A stretch of 64,000 nt of DNA from an uncultured Collinsella sp. (GTDB lineage: Bacteria > Actinomycetota > Coriobacteriia > Coriobacteriales > Coriobacteriaceae). The stretch covers positions 1 through 64,000 of the forward strand of contig UQHV01000010.1 of the NCBI GenBank assembly GCA_900540895.1, given 5' to 3'. The number at the start of each line of letters is the position of its first letter. The first letter of the stretch is position 1. The translations under genes were made by a program, and so were the position numbers. The notes under the pieces were generated by a model that worked only from the letters and a program-made list of their open reading frames with translations, was not told the DNA's origin and searched no databases. This document shows, in pieces, positions 35,486 through 44,688 of this stretch.

Positions 35486-37798
35486 CTACGCCGACGCGCT
35501 GTCGCGAGCCGCCTGGCATGTAGGAGTCTGACGCAGCGTAAGCGGCTTGTCCCCCGCCTCGGCCGACGTGGTCAGCGTATACGTGATCGTCGTCGTCTCG
35601 CCAGCATGCAGGTCAACGGTGCCCGAATAGAAGGGGATTCCATGCCACGTAGCGGCGCCGAGACCAAACTGGGTGCCCTCGACGGTCAGATCAGTAATGT
35701 TGCCGCCCGTCGGGGCAAACAGTGAGACATTCAGACGCTCGTCGTCACGCGCGGCATCGGGTGCGCTCGCCGCAACGTAGTCGGGCAGCTTGCCAGCCTC
35801 CTCCTGCGTCATGATGTTCGTCAGGGTAACGGTGATGCGATAGGAGCACGTGCCGTCACCGTTCTTGATGCCCTGGCCAATCTGCGTATCAGCGTTCAGG
35901 TACCAGTCGAGCTTGGAGAAGCTCAGGTTGTTAAAGTAAACGCCGGCAACAGGATCGGCACTCGGGTCATCCGGATTGGGCAGCGAAGCGTCAATGCCCG
36001 TCTCTTTGATGGCATTCTGCTCATCATCGTTTCTCATCCACGCGATCAGGCGGCCCTCTTCGGCACCGCGCTCAACGGCGCTGACAAGCTTCGTAACATC
36101 GACATCGCCGATACCGCCAAGGATCTTGTCGAAGGCAGCGCTGGCGACGGATGCAAAGATGCCGTCCGACTCCTCGACCGGATAGTTCCAGTACACATCG
36201 TGCATGAGGACCTTTGCGGCGTTGGTGCCGTCGACAACCGTTCCGTCGGGCAGCGAGACATTACCGACCAGGCCCAGCAGATACTGCAGGAACACCGGGT
36301 CGATACCGATGACGCCATCAACGTCCTGTCCATACTGGGACTTCCACAGCGCGGCGACACGCTGCGAGTTGCGGGGCCAATCAGGCGAATAGGTATTGCC
36401 CGAGTTGTACAGGTTACTGTGGTTGCCGAACAGCGCCTCATCCTCTTCGTCGACGCTCTCGACTGCCTCATCCTCGCTGAGTCCAATGCGGGGAACAAAC
36501 TCGCCAATCGACATCTGGCCGTCGGTGACCGAAATCAGACCCTGCGAACCGCCAAAGCCGCCGCAGGCACGAATCTCGACGTTGTTCATGGCGTACATAA
36601 GGTAGTTGCGCGTCTGGCCGTTGGCGCCGAGCATCTGGGGAAGGACGGGGGCGACCTTCTCCGCCGCGTCAACCGCGCCGTTGAGGGTGGCAAAGCCGTC
36701 CTTGGCCTTATCGACCAGCTCGGTCACCTGGGAAATATGAGTATCGCCAATGCCCTGGACCTTCTCGTTGGCGCTCTTGAACACCTTCGAGCTATTGGAA
36801 AGCGAATCGGCGACCGCCTGTAGCGCGGACACGTTAATCATGCCGTCCTGGAACAGCTTGCCGGGCGTAGCCTGCGAGAGGTTGTCGGCCATGGGAACCA
36901 GCGCGTTGCTCGAGACATCGGACAGGGCATCAATCATGGTGCGGGCTGCGTTGATGTCACTGCCATACACCGGGATAAACGATGCCGCCGTCCACAGCGA
37001 GCTCGAGGTCTCCGCCTTCATGCTGTCGCAGAGCTCATCGATCTTCTTCGCGTCGTCGGGCAGCGTCGAAAAATCGCCCGACGTGACCTTGTCCTTAAGG
37101 CCACCGACGATCTCGACAGCCTCCTTCGCTTCGCTCTTTACGGTCTTTGCCGAGTTAAGCAGCATAAAGCCGCTTGCGCCAAGCGCAACGAGAAGCACCG
37201 CGACTACAGCGGCAATAATGGCGCCGGTGTGACGCTTTTTGCGCTCGCCCTTGCGATGGCGATGACGGACCAGACCGTCAGAGGTCGAACTCGACGAAGC
37301 GTCGCTACCGTAGTTCAAGCCAAAATCGTAATAATCTTCCTTGGAACCCGAGCCCGCAAACTCGGTACCGCTATCATCCAGGCGGGCGAACGTGCCAGTC
37401 TCGGAGGCGCCGGTGTAGATCGTGCCAAGGTTACCCGTAAGCCCCGCGCCACCGGCAGAGGGAGTATTGTTGTCGGCCTTGCCGGCATTAACGTTGCCGG
37501 CGGCATTCGCGGCGTTGGCAGCACCTGCGTTGTTCGCAGGTACCGAAGGAGCCCCGCTCGACTGCGACGCGGAGGTTGCACCGCCCGCAAAGACATTCCC
37601 TCTTGCACGGCCGGTCTTTTTTGCCTTTTGAGACTGCTCGTACAGAGCGGTAAACATCGCCGTCTCGCCCGGGGATACGCGCTTACCGGAGCCGCCCTGT
37701 CCAGCGTCGCCCGGCGTGCCGGCCTTACCAGCCCCGTTCGGACGCGGCGGAACTGCAGGACGGCCGCTATCGCTGCCCTTAAAGTGATTACCAGCCAT
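35486..37798 (-). CDS. DUF4012 domain-containing membrane protein
   Basis: 770 residues from the ATG with GAGGA 7 bases upstream. Residues 1-190 are a cytoplasmic low-complexity region rich in Gly, Ala, Asn and Ser (for example NAGAANAANAAGNVNAGKAD), followed by a basic HRHRKGERKKRH stop-transfer and one transmembrane helix (about 203-225). The rest is extracellular: a helical stalk and a DUF4012 domain with NYLMYAMNNVEIRACGGFGG, then a C-terminal beta-rich domain. DUF4012 proteins often sit near exopolysaccharide or cell-wall genes; here the neighbour is glmM. Function unknown. Confidence 0.8.
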   Translation of the reverse strand: MAGNHFKGSDSGRPAVPPRPNGAGKAGTPGDAGQGGSGKRVSPGETAMFTALYEQSQKAKKTGRARGNVFAGGATSASQSSGAPSVPANNAGAANAANAAGNVNAGKADNNTPSAGGAGLTGNLGTIYTGASETGTFARLDDSGTEFAGSGSKEDYYDFGLNYGSDASSSSTSDGLVRHRHRKGERKKRHTGAIIAAVVAVLLVALGASGFMLLNSAKTVKSEAKEAVEIVGGLKDKVTSGDFSTLPDDAKKIDELCDSMKAETSSSLWTAASFIPVYGSDINAARTMIDALSDVSSNALVPMADNLSQATPGKLFQDGMINVSALQAVADSLSNSSKVFKSANEKVQGIGDTHISQVTELVDKAKDGFATLNGAVDAAEKVAPVLPQMLGANGQTRNYLMYAMNNVEIRACGGFGGSQGLISVTDGQMSIGEFVPRIGLSEDEAVESVDEEDEALFGNHSNLYNSGNTYSPDWPRNSQRVAALWKSQYGQDVDGVIGIDPVFLQYLLGLVGNVSLPDGTVVDGTNAAKVLMHDVYWNYPVEESDGIFASVASAAFDKILGGIGDVDVTKLVSAVERGAEEGRLIAWMRNDDEQNAIKETGIDASLPNPDDPSADPVAGVYFNNLSFSKLDWYLNADTQIGQGIKNGDGTCSYRITVTLTNIMTQEEAGKLPDYVAASAPDAARDDERLNVSLFAPTGGNITDLTVEGTQFGLGAATWHGIPFYSGTVDLHAGETTTITYTLTTSAEAGDKPLTLRQTPTCQAARDSASA

Positions 37799-37947
37799 AA
37801 AGAAATCCTCGCAATTGAGTCGCAATGAAAAAGTCCATAACGTTACTAGTTTATGGCATTTTGAGCATCGACAGCTAAACTCCAGACACGGACATCAATT
37901 GGCGAAAATGCGGCACAACACCTTTTCTGTCTTGGCGGCGGCGTCAA

Positions 37948-38970
37948 CTACACCGTGAGGAACATCATCACGATGATCATGACAAAGCCGATAAGGTCGG
38001 TCGGCAAAAACACCGTGCCCAGCATAACGGCGCTGGTGATGGTCGCCGAAACCGGCTCCACAGTTCCGATGAGGCTCGCACGCACCGAGCCGATGTCCTT
38101 AACGCCCTGCATATAGAGCATGTAAGCAAAAAACGAGCCGATAACCACGAACACCGCGAGCGCCTCGATACCGGCGGCATCGAGCGCCGGCATATGCGCC
38201 CAGGGCTGCACGAAGACACATGAGACCACGCCCGCCGTGAGCATTGCCGAGCCCGTGACGATGGGGCTACCGTATTCGGGCAGGATCTTGGCGGGAATCA
38301 CCGCCATACACGCGGCGCTGACCGCACACATAAGACCTGCTGCCAGGCCAAGCGGCGAGATATTCAGGCTGGTAGGGTCGCCGCCGGTGGCAATTAAAAA
38401 GGTTCCACCCAGAGCCAGGCCAATGCCGATGACTTCGCGAGTACGCGGCATGCGGCGATCGGTCACGCAGGCGTAGCCCATGATGATAACGAGCTGCAGG
38501 CACTGGAGCACCGTCGCGGTTCCGGCGTTCGTCAGGCGCACGGCCGAAAGATAGCAAAACTGGTTGAACAGCAGGCCAAAGGCGGTAAAGAGCAGCAGCT
38601 GCTTGCGATCGGCGGGTGTGGTCCAGAGCTTAATCAGGCGCTCGCGGTCGCGCGTAACAACCACGGCCATAAAGAGTAGACCGGCGAGAATCTGACGCAC
38701 GCTCATAAGCCACAAGGTGTCGACGTGGTAGGTATCGAACAAAAAACTCGCGCTGGTGCCCGAGAAGCCCCAAAACGAACCGCCCACCAGCGTAGCCAAG
38801 ACGCCCGTGATCATCTTGCGCGTCGAAGCGCTGTTCAGGCGGTCGCGCCATGCGCGACGGGTGTTGCGGCTGAGCTCGTCGGTGCCCTCGGGCACATCAA
38901 TGTTCGATATATCGGTCATCGGCACCGAAGCCCCTGCGCCTTCGACCTGCTCGACACACTCTTTGCTCAT
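37948..38970 (-). CDS. EamA/DMT family transporter
   Basis: 340 residues with ten predicted helices in two EamA repeats after a 50-residue hydrophilic N-terminal extension. FWGFSGTSASFLFD opens repeat one and LGLAAGLMCAVSAACMAVIP repeat two; SVRASLIGTVEPVSATITSA is the typical EP-containing end of the second repeat. GGGGGAG precedes the ATG. Likely an exporter or importer of a small metabolite; substrate not predictable. Confidence 0.88.
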   Translation of the reverse strand: MSKECVEQVEGAGASVPMTDISNIDVPEGTDELSRNTRRAWRDRLNSASTRKMITGVLATLVGGSFWGFSGTSASFLFDTYHVDTLWLMSVRQILAGLLFMAVVVTRDRERLIKLWTTPADRKQLLLFTAFGLLFNQFCYLSAVRLTNAGTATVLQCLQLVIIMGYACVTDRRMPRTREVIGIGLALGGTFLIATGGDPTSLNISPLGLAAGLMCAVSAACMAVIPAKILPEYGSPIVTGSAMLTAGVVSCVFVQPWAHMPALDAAGIEALAVFVVIGSFFAYMLYMQGVKDIGSVRASLIGTVEPVSATITSAVMLGTVFLPTDLIGFVMIIVMMFLTV

Positions 38971-39201
38971 TCCACTCCCCCGAAACAGCCTGGAAACAAT
39001 TCGGCTTACCTTACCACGGCGAAGTCACCAGCTGGAGGCTTGTCCGCTTATCGGTAGGACAATTCCGCAGGCGTCTTTCCATAGCTCGATACCGCAATGG
39101 CCTTGCATTATGCGACAGCCAAATCGCGGCAGCAGGCTCTTTTGAAATGGATGCGACAAAGCCCCCGAATTCCACAATGTAAGCGATTTTTAAAAATGTT
39201 C

Positions 39202-39230
39202 TTGCCACCGAGTTCAGCCTCCGTTATATT
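39202..39230 (+). promoter_or_regulatory. Promoter of tRNA-Val
   Basis: TTGCCA (39202-39207) and TATATT (39225-39230) are separated by 17 bases and stand 29 bases before the tRNA. Confidence 0.65.
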
Positions 39231-39259
39231 ATCCCTTGCGCGCTTGCGCACCCTTGATC

Positions 39260-39334
39260 GGGCGTTTAGCTCAGGGGGAGAGCGCTTCCCTGACACGGAA
39301 GAGGTCAGAAGTTCAAATCTTCTAACGCCCACCA
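39260..39334 (+). tRNA. tRNA-Val (anticodon GAC)
   Basis: 75 bases including encoded CCA. The acceptor GGGCGTT pairs with AACGCCC, the anticodon arm CTTCC-CTGACAC-GGAAG gives GAC, and the T-arm is AGAAGTTCAAATCTTCT. The accessory genes at 39.6-44 kb begin right after it. Confidence 0.95.
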
Positions 39335-39342
39335 AATGTTCG

Positions 39343-39377
39343 CAGCTCAGAGGCTATGTCCTCTGGGCTGTTTTGTT
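39343..39377 (+). terminator. Terminator of tRNA-Val
   Basis: CAGCTCAGAGG and CCTCTGGGCTG pair around CTATGT and are followed by TTTTGTTTTA, 8 bases after the tRNA. Confidence 0.8.
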
Positions 39378-39576
39378 TTATGTCGCCAAATCAGCTGGCA
39401 GCTCCAACCGCCCAAGCAACCACCCTGCCCATACACAAAACCGCGTCAATAGCCACCGAGGCCGAGGCCAACGCGTCTCGAACCCATCCGAGCCGCAACT
39501 TCTCAGCAAAACGCCGCGATGTCTGCGCCCTGCGGTATCCTTGAGCCACTTGCACCTGCAGCACCAAGGAGCCGCC

Positions 39577-40263
39577 ATGCGCACCGAGCTCGATGTTCCC
39601 TTTTCGCACAAAGACGAGGCCAAGGCCCTGGGCGCCAAGTGGGATCGGGCTAAGAAGATCTGGTATGTACCCAGCGGCGTTAACCCCGAGCCCTTTGCCG
39701 AGTGGCTGCCCGGCGTTGACCGATCCGACCCCTCAGCGCCGTATATATATCTAGTACTGGGCAAGCGCGAGTGCTGGAAGTGTCACAAAGAGACCTCGGT
39801 CGCGGCCTTCGGCATTCCCTATCGAGCCGACAACGACGAGAGCATCGCCATCGCGCACGCGTCCAACGAAGCCGGGCACATTGCCATCAACACGGCCAAC
39901 GCTAACGCACTCGCCATCGTGCCCGCTCTTGGCTGCGTGCCGGGCGAGATCCGCGACTACCTTCATAAGCGCTGCGGCTACAAGCCCGTAGGCGCGCGAG
40001 CCTCCAAAGCCCCGTCGCTCGGCAACACGTGCACCAGTTGCGACGCGCTGCAAGGCAGCCGCTATCTGTTCGAGGAGCCCTCGTCCCCGTTTGCCCTCAC
40101 TGCCATCAACAAGCTGCCGGCACTGGAGTTTGTGCGCGTCGAAGTTGCCGGCGTCTTTGGCATCCCAGCCGCGCGCACCAATTTTGACCAGGCACTCTTT
40201 ACCTGGGCACGCGACCATCACGCCGAGTTCCACAGGCAACTCGGTGAGGGGGTTTATTTGTAG
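39577..40263 (+). CDS. DUF5710 domain-containing protein
   Basis: 228 residues from the ATG at 39577; AAGGAG is 5 bases upstream. The N-terminus is the DUF5710 motif (VPFSHKDEAKALGAKWDR then KIWYVPSG), a small module found in nucleic-acid-handling and mobile-element proteins such as primases. A treble-clef-like ECWKCHKET (65-73) and TCTSCDAL (151-158) give four Cys that could bind zinc. The rest is unassigned. It starts the accessory stretch after tRNA-Val. Confidence 0.7.
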   Translation: MRTELDVPFSHKDEAKALGAKWDRAKKIWYVPSGVNPEPFAEWLPGVDRSDPSAPYIYLVLGKRECWKCHKETSVAAFGIPYRADNDESIAIAHASNEAGHIAINTANANALAIVPALGCVPGEIRDYLHKRCGYKPVGARASKAPSLGNTCTSCDALQGSRYLFEEPSSPFALTAINKLPALEFVRVEVAGVFGIPAARTNFDQALFTWARDHHAEFHRQLGEGVYL

Positions 40264-40301
40264 GGACGGAGAAGCCTTCACAGCCAACTCCTCCGCATCA
40301 C

Positions 40302-40586
40302 CTATCCCTCGTCGCCGGCGTCATACACGATATCGAGGCCACAAACAGGGCATTTCTCCGGATACACCGGCATATGAACGCCTGTCTGTTTTCTCACTTC
40401 GTCGCTGAACCTGTCGCGCGCATCGATGAACCGAATGTCGAGACACGGTATTTGCGAGCCGCAGCAAGGGCAGGTGACGACAAACGACCCGCAATCAACC
40501 TCTACGCTCGGAAACATATTGTTGTCTATAAGGGCACACGGCAGTTTTCCGTACTTCCCCATCGCAATATCGCCTCGCCAGCTCAT
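40302..40586 (-). CDS. Small two-zinc-knuckle protein, unknown function
   Basis: 94 residues; ATG 40586 has GGGGAG upstream. CPCCGSQIPC (about 39-48) and KCPVCGLDI (about 81-89) form a plausible zinc ribbon. The gene is convergent with the DUF5710 gene, 38 bases apart. No family recognised. Confidence 0.6.
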   Translation of the reverse strand: MSWRGDIAMGKYGKLPCALIDNNMFPSVEVDCGSFVVTCPCCGSQIPCLDIRFIDARDRFSDEVRKQTGVHMPVYPEKCPVCGLDIVYDAGDEG

Positions 40587-40708
40587 ACACGCTCCCCTCT
40601 CGCTATACAAAACAGGAAGAGCATGCACCGGCGGGCATGCGCGAGATTGCATCGCCACGCGATCCGATCAAACAACACGATCGTCAAAGAATGCCAAAGC
40701 CAAATACG

Positions 40709-41791
40709 CTAATACGGCAGAAGCCCCGCCTTTTCACGCTTCTTTTCCGAGCGATCGAACTCAATGCGATGGGCCTCAAGAAACACCGTATTGGGTCGCC
40801 ACTGACGCTCATTCGGCTGCCTTAGCGTCGCACCCGCAAAGGAAACGTAGCCGGTCTTATCCAGCAGGTACGATCCACACAGCCGATATTCGCCGCAAAC
40901 AGGCTCAAACGAAATCAGATGAGCATCGAATAAAGCATGTAAGTCGCGCCGAAGCAGAATGCCGTTGCTGGCAACCTGCGATTTGGGTCCCGAGTAATTC
41001 TCGATATGTGCAGCCTCCAGAGCTTCGCTGACGCCGCAGTCCGACACCGCGCAACGGCCATCATAGGCGGCAACGAGCTGCTTGCGGAACCATTGCTGCC
41101 CCAATCGCTCGCGCCTTAACGCATAGCGGACCTTTTCGTCGTCGGTCGTACCCTGTCCGGCAAACTCAATATCGACGGGCATGTGCTTCAGATAGCTCAT
41201 GTCGGGCGCAAAACGGGGGTCCGGTCCGCCTTTATGAACAGGACCGTGCAGAACAAACCATCCGTTTTCGGGCTCGAACCGTTCAACAAACGCAAGGCCG
41301 AGCACCTTGTAGCCCACCTCGGTTGCAAATATGACTCCGACTGGAACGCCACATTCCATGCAGTTGAGCATTTTACGGTTGTAATTCTGGTCTCGAGAAC
41401 CAACGGCGCCTGGCGCTTGGACCGAATACTTAATGACCCACGTACCATCGTCCAAATAGAGCGGAGGTACATCGGTGTAGAAGCTCTTTTTAGAGTTATG
41501 GACCGAAAGCGCAAAGATCTTATTGGGATCTTGCTTCACCCGATCCTGGCCCGGCCAGAAGATCCCTGAATCCCGCGTTACGGGAAAGAAGTCCGAGCCA
41601 ATTCTCAAACGATACTGATACTGAGGGCTATCTTCCTTGGTGTGGTGCGGAAGGCTGGTCCAAACGCCGCCGCGCTGTTCCTCACCCAGAAACCACTCCC
41701 ATGCCTCAACGTATTCGGAAGGCACGAGACTGCAGGCGCGGTCATAGCTTGGTCCATCCATCAACGGAACAGCAAGGTCAATGTCGTTCAT
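40709..41791 (-). CDS. HNH endonuclease with SRA/PUA-like N-terminal domain
   Basis: 360 residues. The N-terminal ~200 residues (WTSLPHHTKEDSPQYQYRL, WVIKYSVQAPG, NRKMLNCMECGVPVGVIF, KVLGLAFVERFEPENGWFVL) match the SRA/PUA-like reader seen in McrA-type modification-dependent nucleases. The C-terminal half is a HNH_2-type nuclease: FRKQLVAAYDGRCAVSDCGV, then EALEAAHIENYSG and NGILLRRDLHALFD. It is a likely type IV restriction enzyme that cuts modified foreign DNA. No methyltransferase is adjacent, as expected for type IV. Confidence 0.75.
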   Translation of the reverse strand: MNDIDLAVPLMDGPSYDRACSLVPSEYVEAWEWFLGEEQRGGVWTSLPHHTKEDSPQYQYRLRIGSDFFPVTRDSGIFWPGQDRVKQDPNKIFALSVHNSKKSFYTDVPPLYLDDGTWVIKYSVQAPGAVGSRDQNYNRKMLNCMECGVPVGVIFATEVGYKVLGLAFVERFEPENGWFVLHGPVHKGGPDPRFAPDMSYLKHMPVDIEFAGQGTTDDEKVRYALRRERLGQQWFRKQLVAAYDGRCAVSDCGVSEALEAAHIENYSGPKSQVASNGILLRRDLHALFDAHLISFEPVCGEYRLCGSYLLDKTGYVSFAGATLRQPNERQWRPNTVFLEAHRIEFDRSEKKREKAGLLPY

Positions 41792-42006
41792 CGCCAGCAC
41801 CTACAACCATACGAACGCGAGTCATGCCCCTCAATAATATGGCCGAGAGTCAATTATTACGAGATCTCATTCCGCGATCGGCACATCGTTGATGCTCTCG
41901 GTTTGCCGCTGGCGCGTTTGTACCCCGCTGCCCCACTTCCCTGTATACTGATGTAGCACGTGTTTCATCCGGGCTTGTTGGGCCGGATTGTTCATGGGAG
42001 GGTCTT

Positions 42007-42498
42007 ATGGCTGCTTCGAATCCGCCTAAGGGGAGCGTTTCTTCTTCGTCCATCAAGCCGGTTACGCGCAAGGCTGTGCGTTGCCAGCGCGAGGTCGCTT
42101 GGCTTGTCACGCAGGCGGCGGGCAGGCTTGTGGCGACCACTCAGGACGTCAATGCGCCTACGCCGAGCTTTGTGTTAGCGGCGGCGCTGGATTTTGTGCG
42201 CCAATTGGAGCTTGCCGCACAGGATGCCAGCGGCCACCTCGACTACCAGAATGTTATGGCGCCCGACCTGCAAACGTTCTGCCACATGGCCAAGTTGCCC
42301 GCCGCACCCAATGCGCTTTCGGACGCAGGCTACATGTTTACGCTTTCGGGCGCGGACCTTATCCGCGACATCTATGCATACTGCAGCGAGCTCGCCGAGC
42401 GCCACGTCTTTGACGCGGCTGAAGTCAAACCGGGATATGTCATCAAGCTGGTTCTTAGGCTGTTCTTGATGGACGGGTTCGGGGCCATGCCGGCGTAA
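42007..42498 (+). CDS. Unknown 163-residue helical protein
   Basis: GGGAGGG lies before the ATG. A Ser-rich N-terminal tail (1-20) precedes an all-helical body with VTRKAVRCQREVAWLVTQAA and SFVLAAALDFVRQLELAAQD. No recognised family or membrane segment. It lies alone between two minus-strand defence-like genes. It is not an obvious antitoxin or regulator. Confidence 0.5.
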   Translation: MAASNPPKGSVSSSSIKPVTRKAVRCQREVAWLVTQAAGRLVATTQDVNAPTPSFVLAAALDFVRQLELAAQDASGHLDYQNVMAPDLQTFCHMAKLPAAPNALSDAGYMFTLSGADLIRDIYAYCSELAERHVFDAAEVKPGYVIKLVLRLFLMDGFGAMPA

Positions 42499-42598
42499 GC
42501 CGAGTCTTTAGCATCACCGTCGACTGAGCAACAACCGCTTTACCTTAGTGGGCGCCAATTGAGGGTCGATTATTGGGTCGCCTCGTCCACTAACGCAT

Positions 42599-44065
42599 TT
42601 ATTCCACGCGCTCTGACAGTCGATACTTGCGGTTGCGGCTTGTCAACGGCGCCGTCGGCTCAAGCTCGCCCTGCTCAATGAGCGCATTGACGCGTGCCCT
42701 AACCTGGGAAACCGTGAGTCCCGTGCGCTCCGCCAGTTCGCGCGTCCCCAATTCGCCGTAGCGCTTGAGTGCCGTCATAATCAAGTCCCCGCCATGATCG
42801 ACCGGCTCGATCTTTGAACGGTAAAGTACGACCTTGAACCGATCGAATCCCGGGCAGAACAGGGGCCCGGCCAGACCATGCGCGCGCATGGCATCGATCA
42901 TCATCGGGATGCCCGAGCCATTGCCCTCAGCCGGCGAACCTGCGCCATCCGGCAGCGGGACAATCGACATGAGCTTCACAAGCGTCGCGTTACGGCATCG
43001 GGAGCTGCCGTCAAACAAGTTCTCGCGAGTCTTTCCCCCGTAAAGGCCGCCAGGATTTGTCACCTCGACACGATCGTCAAAGACGTCGACGGCAATCGAT
43101 TGTCCACAGAACCGATCCCCGTATTCTCGATGGATTACGGCGTTGGCGATTGCCTCGCGCAGAACCTCCTCGGGAATCTCCAGCGAGTCGATACACGAGA
43201 TGCCTTGGACGGTCGAGATGCGGCGCAGGTTTTTGGCGACAGCTGCGACGGCATCCGAGATCATCTCGCCCAACGTTCCCTCACAGATTGTGCGGTCCAT
43301 GAACCTCAGCGACCCCACAGCTCCCTTTTGAGCTCCCACGTGGACAGCCACGTCAATGAAGAGCTTGGGATAGAACTGCTGAGGGTAAACGCCCGCGGCA
43401 AGGAGGCCGGCCTTGGTAACATTGCCCTGGAAGTCGAGGAAATTCAGACGCTCCATCTTTGTCTTCTTGTCCGCCGCACCGCGCATCGCTCGAGGCGTCA
43501 ACGAATAGGCACGCTCTATCGTGCGGTCGACCAGCGACTCGTCGAGATCGCCCACACTCGTGCCGGGCACCGCATCGCGATCGCTAGGACTCGTCCGCTC
43601 ATATGACGGCAGTGCCAAAACCTCGGTCGACGAAAGCGGGACATCTTTGTCATCGATGCGCTTGTAGCTGCCGCCCTGGGCGCCTCGCTCTATGACATAG
43701 CAGGGCTTGCTCGACGGATCGAGCTCCTCAATCGTAATGACGAGAACGATGACGTCCTGAAGCTCCACTCGCTCGATCGTGTATTTAGGCGGATTGGCCA
43801 GCTTTCCTCGACCGCCCGCATCACCCATGCCTGACACAAATTGGTTGAGCACTTTCTCGGTCTCGAAGTTCTCAACCGGGACAAAACCTGCGCGCTCACT
43901 CACTCCGAGCACGATGATTCCGCCGGCAGTGTTCGCGAATGCGCTCACCGTTTCCCACACATCGCGGGAAAGCGTCGTGGCGCTCTCCTTCACTTCGACG
44001 TTAAGATCATCCGAGCCCATACGCCTTAAAGACTCAAGCAGACCGGTCAGCTCGTTTTCGTTCAT
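42599..44065 (-). CDS. AlbA_2/Schlafen-type ATP-binding transcriptional regulator
   Basis: 488 residues; AAGGA is 7 bases before ATG 44065. N-terminal AlbA_2 domain (LNVEVKESATTLSRDVWETV, AFANTAGGIIVLGVSE), a middle region, then an HATPase_c_4 domain with AIANAVIHREYGD and DRVEVTNPGGLYGG, and a C-terminal winged helix (LGTRELAERTGLTVSQVRAR). These proteins are often linked to phage defence or act as autoregulators. Upstream lies an exceptional array of ATCTCTC palindromes, which may be its binding sites. Confidence 0.85.
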   Translation of the reverse strand: MNENELTGLLESLRRMGSDDLNVEVKESATTLSRDVWETVSAFANTAGGIIVLGVSERAGFVPVENFETEKVLNQFVSGMGDAGGRGKLANPPKYTIERVELQDVIVLVITIEELDPSSKPCYVIERGAQGGSYKRIDDKDVPLSSTEVLALPSYERTSPSDRDAVPGTSVGDLDESLVDRTIERAYSLTPRAMRGAADKKTKMERLNFLDFQGNVTKAGLLAAGVYPQQFYPKLFIDVAVHVGAQKGAVGSLRFMDRTICEGTLGEMISDAVAAVAKNLRRISTVQGISCIDSLEIPEEVLREAIANAVIHREYGDRFCGQSIAVDVFDDRVEVTNPGGLYGGKTRENLFDGSSRCRNATLVKLMSIVPLPDGAGSPAEGNGSGIPMMIDAMRAHGLAGPLFCPGFDRFKVVLYRSKIEPVDHGGDLIMTALKRYGELGTRELAERTGLTVSQVRARVNALIEQGELEPTAPLTSRNRKYRLSERVE

Positions 44066-44142
44066 CTGCACGTCCTTTCGCTCGGTCCTGCGGAGAATGC
44101 CGCGGATAGATTTCCCTCGTCTCTCAGTTATCTCTCGAAATT

Positions 44143-44198
44143 ATCTCTCATCTATCTCTCTATCTCTCGGCTTAGAGATAGAGAGATAGATGAGAGAT
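44143..44198. promoter_or_regulatory. Perfect 25-bp inverted repeat of ATCTCTC units
   Basis: Bases 44143-44167 are the exact reverse complement of 44174-44198, with a 6-base CGGCTT loop. The arms are built of ATCTCTC/TATCTCTC units. Further copies lie at 44128-44136 and scattered over 44292-44370 (TTATCTCTCAT, CATCTCTCAT, GAGAGATA). The block is 78 bases upstream of the AlbA_2 regulator and unusually AT-rich, consistent with an operator array or cruciform. Confidence 0.75.
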
Positions 44199-44376
44199 GG
44201 AATGTCTACCATTTGCTTCATTTATACATATTTTTGCTGGTAGAACAATTGGTATTGAGACAATACCATGATTGCCTGTCTCTTTGCTGCTCAGTTATCT
44301 CTCATTTTTTTCTCTCATCTTCCTGTCATCTCTCATATTAGAGACGAATGAGGGACGAGAGATACGCGAGTGATGG

Positions 44377-44503
44377 ACGAGCGAGGATTTTCGGACGGTC
44401 GGATAACGAGAGTGGATATTTGGACGGTTTTTGGGGCTTTTGCGGCAAATTCCGTCCAAATATCCACTCTCGTTCGATAGGTATCCGGAAATCCTCGCTC
44501 GTC
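44377..44503. repeat. Large palindrome of the CGAGCGNGGA family
   Basis: Left arm GACGAGCGAGGATTT...ACGAGAGTGGATATTTGGAC (to 44427) is matched by the inverted right arm 44452-44503. The outer ~12 and inner ~24 bases are near perfect, with a diverged segment between. Loop about 24 bases. It is followed by a tail of direct TCCACTCTCGT/TCCACGCTCGT units to 44553. Same family as 48734 and 50136. Confidence 0.8.
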
Positions 44504-44553
44504 CGTCCGAATATCCACTCTCGTTTGGCGAGTGTCCAATTTTCCACGCTCGT
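44504..44553. repeat. Direct TCCAC(T/G)CTCGT units after the palindrome
   Basis: Units TCCACTCTCGTTTGGCGAGT, then TTTTCCACGCTCGTG follow the palindrome at about 30-base spacing, separated by GTCC. Equivalent tails follow the palindromes at 48800-48851 and 50202-50254. Confidence 0.65.
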
Positions 44554-44630
44554 GCGGCGGGCACGCGAGCCCTTCGCCCAATCCGCTGGCATCGTCTCCA
44601 GTTCGCCGCAGGGTCGCGGCCCCATATGGG

Positions 44631-44636
44631 TATACT
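44631..44636 (+). promoter_or_regulatory. -10 box of the M16C peptidase gene
   Basis: TATACT stands 53 bases before the start codon, following a GC-rich stretch with no good -35 hexamer. Offered as the most likely -10. Confidence 0.4.
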
Positions 44637-44688
44637 CTCGAGGATTCGACTCGATTCGCCCCCGCTGGGGCGTCAAAGGAGACTGCAT

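Noticed and set aside
44377..44553. CRISPR array
   Set aside because: Units are inverted and direct mixtures of varying length with no regular spacer size and no cas genes nearby.
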